From Leptospira perolatii (GTDB lineage: Bacteria > Spirochaetota > Leptospiria > Leptospirales > Leptospiraceae): a stretch of DNA of 64,000 nucleotides. Below, one piece after another: positions 40,118 through 49,065 of this stretch (within the stretch, counting starts at the first letter, position 1; the number at the start of each line of letters is the position of its first letter). The position numbers and the translations under genes were made by a program. The stretch lies in assembly GCF_002811875.1 (NCBI RefSeq), contig NZ_NPDZ01000002.1, positions 427,094 through 491,093 on the forward strand. Direction: 5' to 3'. Under the pieces are notes generated by a model. The model was given only the letters and a program-made list of their open reading frames with translations. It had not been told where the DNA came from and ran no database searches.

Positions 40118-41122
40118 ATGCGAATCATAACAAAGACTTCTGAACTAGCAGAATTGGTTTCGGATAGAAATCCGAAGCATTTATCCTTACCTGAAAGTTT
40201 TCGATCTGATGCGAATCAGTTTGACAGAGGCTTGTCCTACACTCTGCAAAATTCCTTCACTGTGGAAGGTAAGGCAACCTTCGAAAATAAAAATTCTAGA
40301 ATTAAAGTACTGCCTTGCTCCGAACCCCGCTCTCAATTTTCGCTGAACGGAAGCAAGTTTCCCTTGAAAGCTGAGCTTTGTGAAAAAGGAAATCATAATA
40401 TTCAGTTAGGAAAAGTGAAGATAATAGAGCATCCTTTAGCATGGATGTTGGCCTTCGGGATGTACGCAGAGTTCGAGTTAGAAGAATCTAGTTTTCCCAC
40501 ATTCGATTATTGTGACAAAGTTTATTTAGATGGAATGAAGGATAATATTAAATCTCTAAAGCATAGGAGCAAGATTGGAGTTCTGAACCCGTTAGGAATC
40601 GTTTGGGAAAAGGGTTATTGTATTTTGGAACCTCCTCAGAGCGAACTGGAAGCAGAAAATCTAGTCATCGATCATCAGGTAAATTATCCAGGAAGTACAG
40701 TGGGAAGGTCCAGATTAGTCTGTGAATTTTCGCCCGAAAGATTCTCTTATTTTGCGGATGCAAGAACCACTGCATTTCGAACTAAAATGGAAGCTGAGCA
40801 ATTCTATCAGATCGGCTTGGCAGGTGGTTTGAAAGACTATCCATTTACTTTGGAGAATGTTATACTCTTGGATGAAGAAAAGATCTATAATCCTAGGGAA
40901 AAATTCTTTGACCAAACTTCCGGAATCGATTTCGAGTTCCTTTGCCACGAAATGATTGATATATCTTCTTGGTTGCGATTTGTAGAAGAAGAGTATAACG
41001 GACGCTACGTAGGAAAGATGACTACGTATCTATTCGACCACCACAAACAGATAGACATTGCTCAGTTTGTATGCAATCAGCAGTACATGAAAAAATTTAA
41101 TTCTGAAATTGTATCGATTTAA
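40118..41122 (+). CDS. Divergent LpxC-like UDP-3-O-acyl-GlcNAc deacetylase homologue
   Basis: LpxC is the zinc deacetylase that commits lipid A synthesis. The 334-residue protein from ATG 40118 (GGAG 9 bases upstream; TTG 40103 is also in frame) shows both LpxC subdomains: YTLQNSFTVEGKATF at the start, KIIEHPLAWMLAFG (Glu-His as in the catalytic/zinc VEHLLAAL), ADARTTAFRTKMEAEQ and GLAGG as in ARTFGF..GLxxGG, FLCHEMIDISSWL with the HxxxD zinc pair, and FDHHKQID for the last catalytic His. The usual ExPxMDGSA loop is replaced by FDYCDKVYLDG. It could be a diverged paralogue or an active enzyme with altered substrate. Confidence 0.72.
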   Translation: MRIITKTSELAELVSDRNPKHLSLPESFRSDANQFDRGLSYTLQNSFTVEGKATFENKNSRIKVLPCSEPRSQFSLNGSKFPLKAELCEKGNHNIQLGKVKIIEHPLAWMLAFGMYAEFELEESSFPTFDYCDKVYLDGMKDNIKSLKHRSKIGVLNPLGIVWEKGYCILEPPQSELEAENLVIDHQVNYPGSTVGRSRLVCEFSPERFSYFADARTTAFRTKMEAEQFYQIGLAGGLKDYPFTLENVILLDEEKIYNPREKFFDQTSGIDFEFLCHEMIDISSWLRFVEEEYNGRYVGKMTTYLFDHHKQIDIAQFVCNQQYMKKFNSEIVSI

Positions 41123-41300
41123 TTTGGAAGCAGAACAGTTTGCGAGAACTTGCTCCTCATTCGCATTCTTTCATAGACTCGAGGAAGACTTTATAATTTC
41201 TTGAGAAAGGTCATCCAAATCTTTTAAAAGGTTCTTTCCGCTTGTCTCTTATTTCTTTGTTTTGGATAAATACTATAAGAAATCAACGGGTCAGGTATTT

Positions 41301-41678
41301 GTGAAAAAATTACTAAGCATTTTCTTTTTTGTTATGGGAGCAAGTCTGAGCAATTGTGTTGCTCTAGATGTCACTGGATTAAGCGGAAGTATCAAGGGAA
41401 CCGAAGCAGCTCAGAGAATTAATGATGCAGCACTGAAAACAGATATTATAAGTTTTGCCGTAATGGGGCAATCGGATTTTTTTATTTCCAGTCTATTTAC
41501 TGCGGAAGCTGCGAAAATAGAGCCCGACAAATATTATAAGAAAGCTGATGTTGATGAATGTATCGAAAATATCAAAACGATCAATGTCAAAGTGATTGTG
41601 CTGTTAGGAGTTCCACTCACCCCGTTTCAGACAGCCTTGTTTACTTGTTCGCTTAAACCGAATGGTTTGGTCATCTAA
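41301..41678 (+). CDS. Small lipoprotein, first copy of a tandem duplication
   Basis: The 125-residue product from GTG 41301 has a signal peptide ending in ASLSNC (Cys18). The mature part begins VALDVTGLSGSIKGTEAAQRINDAAL and ends LFTCSLKPNGLVI with two further Cys (DECIENI and TCSLK) that could form a disulfide. It matches the second copy (42093-42452) along its length. I take it to be in a small leptospiral lipoprotein family, perhaps TIGR04452, but I cannot confirm this. The upstream TTG at 41262 lies in the non-coding leader shared with copy two, so GTG is the better start. Confidence 0.8.
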   Translation: MKKLLSIFFFVMGASLSNCVALDVTGLSGSIKGTEAAQRINDAALKTDIISFAVMGQSDFFISSLFTAEAAKIEPDKYYKKADVDECIENIKTINVKVIVLLGVPLTPFQTALFTCSLKPNGLVI

Positions 41679-41732
41679 AGTTCGGATCAGGAAAAATAGA
41701 TTCGCTTAACAATCTTCAAAACTTAGAGCGAA

Positions 41733-41756
41733 GGCTCGGAGAATTTTTTCCGGGCC
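41733..41756 (+). promoter_or_regulatory. Conserved GC hairpin in the 3' region, copy 1
   Basis: GGCTCGGA (41733-41740) can pair with TCCGGGCC (41749-41756) across GAATTTTT, including one G-T pair. The second copy at 42507-42530 has a C in place of that T and pairs perfectly, so pairing is kept in both. The CCCTTAAAGGGG-TTTTT stretch at 41784-41800 just downstream might be a weak terminator. Confidence 0.55.
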
Positions 41757-41863
41757 GATTCTCCTTCTTACCAAAATTTATAGCCCTTAAAGGGGTTTTT
41801 GCGCGATTTATCCTGAGATAAAAGGCTTTCCCCGAACTTTCTCCGCAAATTTTGTTTATAGGT

Positions 41864-41995
41864 ATGTCCGATCCGCAGCAATACATTCGAAATTTCTCTA
41901 CTATCGCCCATATTGATCAGAGCAAAGTAGTTTCCCAGAACTTGCTTCTCCTTCGCACTCTTGCGAAGACTCGAAGTAGACCTTCGAATTTATAG
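41864..41995 (+). pseudogene. 5' fragment of lepA left by tandem duplication
   Basis: From ATG 41864 the sequence reads [19 protein letters not shown], nearly the same as the first 19 residues of the real LepA at 42639 ([19 protein letters not shown]). Homology breaks at about 41920, where the sequence changes into a copy of the region that lies just after the LpxC-like gene (41129 on). The frame runs on to a TAG at 41995, a chimeric 43-codon ORF. It lacks the GKST loop and cannot be a GTPase. Confidence 0.9.
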
Positions 41996-42092
41996 AGAAG
42001 GGCCTCCAAATTCATTAAAAAGTTTCCTCGTTCTTGTCCTTTATTTTTTTCCTTTGGATAAGTTGTGTAAGCAACCAAAGGGTAGGTAGATT

Positions 42093-42452
42093 GTGAAAAA
42101 AATATTGACCATTTTCTTTTTTGTTCTAGGAGCAAGTGTGGCTAACTGCGCAGCGTTTGATGCTGCTGGAGTGAGCGGAAGCATGAAAGGAACCGAAGCA
42201 GCTCAGAAAATTAATGATGCAGCTTTGCAAACCGATATTCTCTATTTTGCTGCGACAACCGGACAACCTAATTTCTTTATTTCCAGTTTGTACACCGCTG
42301 AAGCGGCAAAGGTAGAACCGGACAAATACTACAAAAAAACGGACGTGGACAAATGTATCAGCAATATCAAAACAATAGGATTGATGGTACTCACTCCGAA
42401 TGCAACGGCTTTGTTTACTTGTTCGCTTAAGCCGAATGGTGCGATCATCTAA
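42093..42452 (+). CDS. Small lipoprotein, second copy of a tandem duplication
   Basis: The 119-residue product starts at GTG 42093 with AGGTAG upstream; the signal peptide ends in ASVANC (Cys18). It is close to the 41301 product: AAFDAAGVSGSMKGTEAAQKINDAAL, FFISSLYTAEAAKVEPDKYYKKTDVDKCISNIKT in two parts, and LFTCSLKPNGAII. It is shorter by a few residues near the end (LMVLTPNATA versus a longer loop in copy one). The conserved KxYYKK..VD.CI segment and both Cys are shared. Function unknown; anchored by lipid in the inner or outer membrane. Confidence 0.82.
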   Translation: MKKILTIFFFVLGASVANCAAFDAAGVSGSMKGTEAAQKINDAALQTDILYFAATTGQPNFFISSLYTAEAAKVEPDKYYKKTDVDKCISNIKTIGLMVLTPNATALFTCSLKPNGAII

Positions 42453-42506
42453 AGTTCCGATCAAGAAACATAGATTCGCTTAACAGTTATCAAAACTTAG
42501 AGCGAC

Positions 42507-42530
42507 GGCCCGGAGAATTTTTTCCGGGCC
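42507..42530 (+). promoter_or_regulatory. Conserved GC hairpin upstream of lepA, copy 2
   Basis: GGCCCGGA (42507-42514) and TCCGGGCC (42523-42530) form a perfect 8-bp stem with loop GAATTTTT. It lies 54 bases after the lipoprotein stop and 108 bases before the lepA ATG and is shared with the first unit. It might be a terminator-like or processing structure between the two genes. Confidence 0.6.
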
Positions 42531-42579
42531 GATTTTCCTCCTTACCAAAATCCGAGCCCTTAAAGGGGTTTTTGCGCGA

Positions 42580-42595
42580 TTTATCCTGAGATAAA
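42580..42595 (+). promoter_or_regulatory. Small hairpin in lepA leader
   Basis: TTTATC (42580-42585), loop CTGA and GATAAA (42590-42595) make a perfect 6-bp hairpin 43 bases before the lepA start. The same 16 bases occur in the duplicated unit at 41807-41822. Effect on lepA translation is a guess. Confidence 0.45.
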
Positions 42596-42638
42596 AGGCT
42601 TTCCCTGGAGACTTTCTCCGCAAATTTTGTTTCTAGGT

Positions 42639-44444
42639 ATGTCCGACCAGCAGCAATACATTCGAAATTTCTCTATTATCGCCCATATTGATCATGGGAA
42701 ATCCACTTTAGCGGACCGCCTTCTCGAAATTGGTCGGGTTACCGACGATCGCACAAAAAAAGACCAGATCCTGGATTCTATGGATATCGAACGTGAACGC
42801 GGGATTACTATCAAAGCGAATAACGCTACCTTCGATTACCAAGCGAGTGACGGCCATACTTATACGATGAATTTGATCGATACACCGGGACACGTGGATT
42901 TTTCCTACGAAGTATCTAGATCTCTTAAAGCATGCGAAGGTGTTCTTCTCATAGTGGATGCGAGCCAAGGCGTAGAGGCTCAGACTCTAGCGAACCTATA
43001 TATGGCGATGGAGCAGGACCTGGATATTATTCCGGTGATGAACAAGATCGATCTTCCTGCAGCAGACGTAGACAAGACTAAGTTGCAAATCGAAGACAGC
43101 TTAGGTTTGGATTCGGATAAGGCAGTTGCGATTTCGGCAAAGACCGGATTGAATGTGCAAGCTGTACTCGAGGAGATTACTAAGCAGATTCCTCCCCCCA
43201 AAGGAAATCCGAAAGCACCTCTAAAAGCTCTAATCTATGATTCTTATTTTGACGCATACATGGGAGTGATCACCAAGATCCGAGTGTTCGACGGTGTCGT
43301 TCGAAAAGGCGATCGAATTTTGCTCATGAGCAATCAGAAAGATTTTATCGTGAATGAAGTCGGAATCAATAGAATCGGATTGATTCCGAAAGAATCTCTT
43401 TCTGCCGGAGAGGTAGGCTATGTGATCGCCGGAATCAAAAAAGTCGCCGATGCTCGGACCGGAGACACGATGACATTGCAGTCCAATCCGACGACTGAAC
43501 CGGTCCCGGGTTACAAGGACGCAAAGCCGATGGTATTTGCTGGACTGTTCCCAATCAATGGAGAGCAATTCGACGAACTAGTTGACGCGATCGAAAAACT
43601 AAAGTTAAACGATGCCGCCCTTGTTTATGAAAAAGAAAGTTCTGCTGCTTTGGGTTTTGGATTCCGCGTGGGTTATCTTGGGCTCTTACACATGGAAATC
43701 GTCCAAGAGAGACTTGAAAGAGAATTCAATCTCGATCTAATTACTACAGCGCCTTCGGTAAAATATATTATCAATACTAAGAAAGGCGAAACATTCGAAA
43801 TTGATAATCCTTCCAAGTTTCCGGATCCGGTTTTGATTGAAACCACGGAAGAACCTTATGTGAAAGCCAGCATTATCACGCCGAACGAATACGTTGGTAA
43901 TATTATGACTTTGGCAATGGACAAACGCGGGATTCAGTTGGATACAGTGTATTTGACTCAGGATAAGGTCCAGCTTACTTACGAACTTCCTTTGGCGGAA
44001 TTAATATTTGAATTTTACGATAAACTGAAATCCTTGACTAGGGGCTACGCTTCCCTCGATTACGAACCTTCCGGTTATAAAGTTTCGCAGCTCGTAAAAA
44101 TGGACATTCTGGTCAATGGAGAACCAGTGGACGCGCTTTCTATGATCGTTCACCGAAGCAAAGCCGAACAAAGAGGACGCGAAATCATAGAAAAATTGAA
44201 AGATTTGATCCCTAGACACCAATTTATGATTCCATTACAGGCTGCTGTCGGTGGTAAAATTCTTGCCCGTGAGAGTATCTCTGCCCTGCGCAAAAACGTA
44301 ACCGCTAAGTGTTACGGTGGAGATATCACTCGTAAAAAGAAACTTTTGGAAAAACAAAAGGAAGGTAAGAAAAGAATGAAACAGATCGGAAACGTAGAAA
44401 TTCCACAAGAAGCCTTCCTAGCTGTACTTAAAACCGGGGATTGA
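42639..44444 (+). CDS. lepA: Elongation factor 4 (LepA)
   Basis: LepA is a ribosome-associated GTPase related to EF-G, involved in back-translocation or initiation. From ATG 42639 the protein has 601 residues, the family length. Visible are the P-loop AHIDHGKST, switch [30 protein letters not shown], the EF-G-like domains and the LepA-specific C-terminal end ([20 protein letters not shown], then [22 protein letters not shown]). TTG 42627 is in frame but lies in the leader. Its first 19 codons are also present as a fragment at 41864. Confidence 0.98.
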   Translation: MSDQQQYIRNFSIIAHIDHGKSTLADRLLEIGRVTDDRTKKDQILDSMDIERERGITIKANNATFDYQASDGHTYTMNLIDTPGHVDFSYEVSRSLKACEGVLLIVDASQGVEAQTLANLYMAMEQDLDIIPVMNKIDLPAADVDKTKLQIEDSLGLDSDKAVAISAKTGLNVQAVLEEITKQIPPPKGNPKAPLKALIYDSYFDAYMGVITKIRVFDGVVRKGDRILLMSNQKDFIVNEVGINRIGLIPKESLSAGEVGYVIAGIKKVADARTGDTMTLQSNPTTEPVPGYKDAKPMVFAGLFPINGEQFDELVDAIEKLKLNDAALVYEKESSAALGFGFRVGYLGLLHMEIVQERLEREFNLDLITTAPSVKYIINTKKGETFEIDNPSKFPDPVLIETTEEPYVKASIITPNEYVGNIMTLAMDKRGIQLDTVYLTQDKVQLTYELPLAELIFEFYDKLKSLTRGYASLDYEPSGYKVSQLVKMDILVNGEPVDALSMIVHRSKAEQRGREIIEKLKDLIPRHQFMIPLQAAVGGKILARESISALRKNVTAKCYGGDITRKKKLLEKQKEGKKRMKQIGNVEIPQEAFLAVLKTGD

Positions 44445-44449
44445 TTCTT

Positions 44450-45343
44450 ATGGAGAATCCACTCCTTCGGATTCTCCCCCAAACTCCTACTCCCGTCCAA
44501 AAGATCCTGAGTGTGGGGAAGTCCGGGATCTATATCAAACGGGAAGATCGGATCTTTTTTTCCCAAGGAACTAAGATCCGAAAATTAGCTGGAATTTATT
44601 TCGGTCTCTTACCAGGAATCGAAAATGTTCGTAGCGTGTTATTACAGGGAAACATTCATACCAATGCGATTCTTGCCGGTGCCTTATTTTTCAGATGGCT
44701 TGGGATCCCATTCCATGTAGTCGGTTACAATCGCAATTTGCAATTGCGTACTGCTGCTTCCATTCTATCGAATCGATTTGGAACAGTGACTTGTTATCCT
44801 ACCAGAACTGACTGGAAGGAAGCGATGATACATGCTTCTTTTAAAGACGGAACTTATGTAATCCCCGAATTTTTTTTCACTCCAAAGGCTCTCCAAGGAT
44901 TAGAAACTCTCTGGAGTGAGATCAATCCTTCTGATTGGGATTTTATTTACTTAGATGTGGGCTCAGGTCTGACCTGGTTGAGCGGCCTGGAAAATAAGAT
45001 TTCTCATCTCTATGGAATCTGCTTGGGCTTGCCCAAGACTTGGACCATTCACTGGATTAGAGAAAGACTTCCTGTACTTGGTTTGAGCAATCGGAGCATT
45101 GATTTTGACCGGCTGGTGGAGCCTAGGGAAGTGTGCGAAAAATCTTTTCACTTCGGTTCCCAGGCGAAATTTTGGGAAGAGAAAACATTCGAACTTTATA
45201 AAATAACCGGAATCTATTTCGAGCCCATCTACGCCGCAAAATCTCTGACAGTGATCGAATCTATGATCGAATCAGGAAAAATCGCTGGTAAAATATTGTA
45301 CATCTATCAAGGGGGAGCCTTGATGAGTGAGATCGGTATTTAG
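44450..45343 (+). CDS. PLP-dependent ACC deaminase/D-cysteine desulfhydrase-like protein
   Basis: The 297-residue protein is of the fold-type II PLP group: IYIKREDRIFFSQGTKIRKLAG carries the expected Lys (TKIRKL, equivalent to NKxRKL), LLQGNIHTNAILAG stands where the GGxQSNH loop normally is, and VGSGLTWLSGL replaces the usual GSGGTxAGL phosphate cup. The altered loops make the reaction uncertain. It could be an inactive or specialised homologue. ATG 44450 has GGGGA at 9 bases upstream and lies 5 bases after the lepA stop. Confidence 0.75.
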   Translation: MENPLLRILPQTPTPVQKILSVGKSGIYIKREDRIFFSQGTKIRKLAGIYFGLLPGIENVRSVLLQGNIHTNAILAGALFFRWLGIPFHVVGYNRNLQLRTAASILSNRFGTVTCYPTRTDWKEAMIHASFKDGTYVIPEFFFTPKALQGLETLWSEINPSDWDFIYLDVGSGLTWLSGLENKISHLYGICLGLPKTWTIHWIRERLPVLGLSNRSIDFDRLVEPREVCEKSFHFGSQAKFWEEKTFELYKITGIYFEPIYAAKSLTVIESMIESGKIAGKILYIYQGGALMSEIGI

Positions 45344-45344
45344 A

Positions 45345-45458
45345 GGGCCCCGCCCTCGTTGGGTGGGGGCCGGTGCGGTGGAAGTACCGACCTGCATTTC
45401 ACAATTTTCACTTTCAGGCAAGTCTTTTCGGGAAGGGGTAATGTGTAGGAGCTCCTAC
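45345..45458 (+). repeat. GC-rich palindromic intergenic repeat, copy C
   Basis: The element begins GGGCCCCGCCCTCG and TTGGGTGGGGGCCGG, has the same GTGCGGTGGAAGTACCGACCT middle as copy B, and ends in GTAGGAGCTCCTAC (45445-45458). It sits two bases after the stop of the PLP-protein gene and before the sdh terminator, in a convergent gap. Confidence 0.9.
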
Positions 45459-45520
45459 GGCGGAACATCTGTTCCGGGGCGGCTGATATTGCAAGCAGGA
45501 AGGATCTACTTAAATAAAAA

Positions 45521-45541
45521 GACCCTCAGAAATTGAGGGTC
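45521..45541 (-). terminator. Terminator of the sdh operon (bidirectional stem)
   Basis: GACCCTCA (45521-45528) pairs perfectly with TGAGGGTC (45534-45541). Read on the minus strand the stem is followed by TTTTTATTT, giving a good intrinsic terminator 31 bases after the sdhB stop. On + the stem is followed by CTTTCT, weaker. Confidence 0.9.
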
Positions 45542-45571
45542 CTTTCTGAATACGAAATCCGTACTTAGATC

Positions 45572-46303
45572 TCAGGACAAGATGTATTCTTTATTCAAGG
45601 CGCGAATAAAGTCTCTCTTGATTTCTTTAGGACAAACAGCCTCGCATTCGTACTGGTTTGTACAATTTCCGAATCCTTCTTTGTCCATCGCGGAAACCAT
45701 TTTTTTCACTCTTTCTTGTTTCTCTACTCTTCCTTGGGGAAGTAGCGCAAGGTGAGATATCTTGGCAGAAACAAACAACATCGCAGAAGCATTCTTGCAA
45801 GAGGCGACACAAGCTCCGCAACCGATACAAGTGGCGGCGTCCATTGACAAGTCCGCATCCTTTTTGGGAATAGGAAGGCAATTCGCATCGGGGGCTCCAC
45901 CGGTGTTTACGCTAACAAAGCCTCCTGCTTGGATGATCCGATCAAATGCGGCTCGATCCACGATCAAATCTTTCAGAACCGGAAATGCCTTCGCTCTCCA
46001 AGGCTCCAAATAAATCGTATCACCATCTTTGAAAGTGCGCATATGCAATTGGCAAGTGGTCACTCCGGGCAGAGGCCCGTGAGCTTCTCCATTGATCATG
46101 ATATTGCAAGAACCGCAGATTCCTTCTCTGCAATCGTGCTCGAAAGCGATCGGGTCCTGTCCTTTCTCGATCAGTTCCTCGTTTACGACATCGAGCATTT
46201 CTAAAAAGGACATATCTGGGGAGATTCCCTTTGCGGGATAGTCGACCATTTTGCCCTTATCACTAGAATCTTTTTGTCTCCAGACTTTTAATTTGAGATC
46301 CAT
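45572..46303 (-). CDS. sdhB: Succinate dehydrogenase/fumarate reductase iron-sulfur subunit
   Basis: This subunit passes electrons between the flavoprotein and the membrane anchor. The 243-residue protein has the [2Fe-2S] ligands [10 protein letters not shown] (about residues 58-83), the [4Fe-4S] set [11 protein letters not shown] (about 148-158) and the later [14 protein letters not shown] ligands for the remaining clusters. ATG 46303 overlaps the last base of the sdhA stop. It is last in the sdhC-sdhA-sdhB order and ends in a strong terminator. Confidence 0.95.
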   Translation of the reverse strand: MDLKLKVWRQKDSSDKGKMVDYPAKGISPDMSFLEMLDVVNEELIEKGQDPIAFEHDCREGICGSCNIMINGEAHGPLPGVTTCQLHMRTFKDGDTIYLEPWRAKAFPVLKDLIVDRAAFDRIIQAGGFVSVNTGGAPDANCLPIPKKDADLSMDAATCIGCGACVASCKNASAMLFVSAKISHLALLPQGRVEKQERVKKMVSAMDKEGFGNCTNQYECEAVCPKEIKRDFIRALNKEYILS

Positions 46304-48219
46304 TACTTGTAACTCCTTGTAGCGAGTTTCACGTTTTCAAACTCTAGTTTTTCTCTATGTTCTACGGGCTTGTTGCCGACGCCTTTGAATTCCCAAGCGG
46401 TTGCATGACAGAACTTATCATCGTTCCGTTTTGCCTCACCTTCAGAATCTTGGTATTCCGTACGGAAATGGCCACCGCAGGATTCTTCTCTCGTTAGTGC
46501 ATCCAGACAGAGTAACTCAGCGAATTCTAAGAAATCCGCAACTCTTCCAGCTTTTTCCAAGGATTGATTGATTTCGGATCCTGAACCTGGGACATTTACG
46601 TTCTTCCAGAACTCTTCTCTGATTTGCGGAATTTTCTGCAGAGCTTCCTTTAAGCCCTTGTCGTCTCTGGCCATTCCGCAGTTATTCCAAACCAACTTTC
46701 CGAGTTCTCGGTGGAAACTATCTACGGTTCTTTTGCCGTTAATAGATAAGAATTTTTTAATTCGATCGTTTGCGTCGGTCTCTGATTTTTTGAATTCGGC
46801 GTGGTCGATCGAAGGAGTTTTTCCAAATCCGACCTCTGCCAAGTAATTCGCGATTGTGTAAGGAAGCACAAAGTATCCGTCTGCTAATCCTTGCATCAAT
46901 GCAGAAGCTCCCAGGCGATTCGCTCCGTGGTCAGAGAAGTTTGCTTCTCCAATCACAAATAATCCGGGCAAGTTGCTCATTAGGTTATAGTCCACCCAAA
47001 GCCCACCCATCGTGTAGTGAACCGCAGGATAGATTCTCATTGGTACCTTGTACGGATTTTCACCCGTGATCTGTTCGTACATCTGGAACAGGTTTCCGTA
47101 TCTTTCCGAGATCGTGTGCTCTCCTAAGCGTTTGATTGCAGATGAGAAATCTAGGTAAACACCTTGACCTCCGGGTCCGACTCCGTAGCCTGCATCACAA
47201 ACTTCTTTTGCAGAACGAGATGCGATATCTCTCGGACAAAGGTTTCCGTAGCTAGGATATTTTCTTTCTAAGTAATAATCTCTTTCGTTTTCCGGAATAT
47301 CCGCCGGACTTCTCTTATCACCCTTGTTTTTAGGAACCCAAATCCTTCCGTCGTTACGGAGTGACTCCGACATGAGAGTCAGTTTGGATTGATGGTCCCC
47401 GGTAACAGGAATACAAGTCGGGTGAATTTGCGTATAACAAGGATTTGCGAAGTAAGCTCCTTTTTTGTACGCTTTAATGCTAGCAGTTACGTTAGAACCT
47501 TTCGCATTTGTAGAAAGGTAGAATACGTTTCCGTATCCACCAGTTGCCAGTACTACTGCGTCTCCGACGTGAGAGGAAATTTTTCCGGTGACCATGTCTC
47601 TGACAATAATCCCTTTTGCATGCCCGTCGATTACGACCAGTTCTAACATCTCGGTGCGAGGATACATCTGAACAGTCCCCAAACCAATTTGTCGTGAAAG
47701 TGCAGAATAGGCTCCTAAGAGTAACTGCTGTCCAGTCTGACCCTTTGCATAGAAGGTTCTAGAGACTTGTGCCCCACCGAAGGAACGGTTGTCTAAGTGA
47801 CCGCCGTATTCTCTTGCAAAAGGAACTCCTTGCGCTACACACTGGTCTATGATGTTTGTAGAAACTTGTGCGAGCCTGTATACGTTTGCTTCTCTTGCGC
47901 GGAAGTCACCGCCTTTGATCGTATCGTAAAACAATCGATAGACGGAGTCCCCATCGTTCTGATAATTTTTGGCTGCGTTGATCCCACCTTGGGCGGCAAT
48001 CGAGTGAGCTCTACGAGGACTGTCTTGAAAGCAGAAGGTTTTTACATTATAACCTAATTCTGCAAGTGTAGCAGACGCGGATCCGCCTGCGAGTCCGGTA
48101 CCTACTACGATAATCGTATATTTTCTTTTGTTTGCTGGGTTGACCAATTTGCCATGGGCCTTGTGTTCATCCCATTTCTTTTCCAACGGACCGGAAGGAA
48201 TTTTGGAATCTAGGCTCAT
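46303..48219 (-). CDS. sdhA: Succinate dehydrogenase/fumarate reductase flavoprotein subunit
   Basis: The flavoprotein oxidises succinate to fumarate with covalent FAD. The 638-residue protein has the dinucleotide fold [19 protein letters not shown], the flavinylation His in [15 protein letters not shown], a THPTC-type substrate loop ([14 protein letters not shown]), and [12 protein letters not shown]. This fits the Bacteroides/Wolinella/Bacillus-like class that pairs with a single b-type anchor rather than the E. coli type. It lies 3 bases downstream of the sdhC stop. Confidence 0.96.
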   Translation of the reverse strand: MSLDSKIPSGPLEKKWDEHKAHGKLVNPANKRKYTIIVVGTGLAGGSASATLAELGYNVKTFCFQDSPRRAHSIAAQGGINAAKNYQNDGDSVYRLFYDTIKGGDFRAREANVYRLAQVSTNIIDQCVAQGVPFAREYGGHLDNRSFGGAQVSRTFYAKGQTGQQLLLGAYSALSRQIGLGTVQMYPRTEMLELVVIDGHAKGIIVRDMVTGKISSHVGDAVVLATGGYGNVFYLSTNAKGSNVTASIKAYKKGAYFANPCYTQIHPTCIPVTGDHQSKLTLMSESLRNDGRIWVPKNKGDKRSPADIPENERDYYLERKYPSYGNLCPRDIASRSAKEVCDAGYGVGPGGQGVYLDFSSAIKRLGEHTISERYGNLFQMYEQITGENPYKVPMRIYPAVHYTMGGLWVDYNLMSNLPGLFVIGEANFSDHGANRLGASALMQGLADGYFVLPYTIANYLAEVGFGKTPSIDHAEFKKSETDANDRIKKFLSINGKRTVDSFHRELGKLVWNNCGMARDDKGLKEALQKIPQIREEFWKNVNVPGSGSEINQSLEKAGRVADFLEFAELLCLDALTREESCGGHFRTEYQDSEGEAKRNDDKFCHATAWEFKGVGNKPVEHREKLEFENVKLATRSYK

Positions 48220-48222
48220 GTG

Positions 48223-48912
48223 TTATGCTCCTGGTAATTTAACATATCCTAATAGGATAGAAAGTGGAATCGAAGTATTCCCTATAAAAATAAGGAGTGC
48301 AAAGGAAACCGCAAGTGCCTTTGTTTTAGGCGCCCAGAAACGCGTATTCAAACCAAAGGTTTGGAACACACTAGAGACACCATGCATCAGGTGAGAAGCC
48401 AGGATAAAGTTCCAAACAACATAGAGTATAGATACGATTTGGTTTTGGAATCCGAGCACCACCATGGAGTAAACGTCATGACGACCTTTGGAATCGACCA
48501 TCGCGAAATCCTTCGGGTCAGTCATTCCGAGTGTAAAATGAGCGAGGTGGTAGAGTAAAATTCCTAAGATCAAGAGTCCGGTCAATGCCATCATTCTAGA
48601 GGAAAGAGTGGCTTGAACCGTGCTTTTTTTCACATAAGGAACCGGCCGTGCTTGCCGGTTTTCTATACTCAGCTTGATTGCAAAATAAACGTGAACTACA
48701 AAGGACACGAGTAGAATCAATCTTGCAACCCAGAGCAAAGGCCCTAAATCGTGTAGAAATTGACTATATGCGTTAATTTTTTCTTGTCCTTGGTAGATCT
48801 GGAGGTTTCCCAGCATGTGAATGATCACAAAGCCGAAGAAGATGAATCCGGTTAAGCCAACGATAGTTTTTCTACCGATGGACGACCGAAGATATCCAGC
48901 CTGAAAATCCAT
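48223..48912 (-). CDS. sdhC: Succinate dehydrogenase cytochrome b558 subunit
   Basis: The membrane anchor binds heme and the quinone. The 229-residue protein has five hydrophobic segments and family features of the single-anchor b558 class: [27 protein letters not shown] with a heme His, then [26 protein letters not shown] and [19 protein letters not shown] with further His residues. AGGAGAC lies before ATG 48912. It heads the sdhCAB operon. Confidence 0.93.
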   Translation of the reverse strand: MDFQAGYLRSSIGRKTIVGLTGFIFFGFVIIHMLGNLQIYQGQEKINAYSQFLHDLGPLLWVARLILLVSFVVHVYFAIKLSIENRQARPVPYVKKSTVQATLSSRMMALTGLLILGILLYHLAHFTLGMTDPKDFAMVDSKGRHDVYSMVVLGFQNQIVSILYVVWNFILASHLMHGVSSVFQTFGLNTRFWAPKTKALAVSFALLIFIGNTSIPLSILLGYVKLPGA

Positions 48913-49065
48913 TGAAAGTCTCCTGTGAGATAATGGGAAGAAGTCATCGATTTTTATTTGAGAAATGACCGGGTGAAGCCAGAAGTTTCGGACTTTCCCT
49001 GTTCGATTTAAACACTAAAAAGTGGAGTTCCTGCGAAAAGCATTTTTAAATGGAAATGTAAAAAT

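Larger units (their letters stand above)
41129..42690 (+). repeat. Tandem duplication of about 790 bp (two diverged units)
   Basis: Unit 1 runs from about 41129 to 41920 and unit 2 from about 41921 into lepA. Each contains a leader starting AGCA..AGTTT..(C)AGAACTTGCT, a small lipoprotein gene, the GC hairpin, a TTTATC-CTGA-GATAAA hairpin and the first codons of lepA. The two differ by many substitutions, so the event is not recent. Confidence 0.85.
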
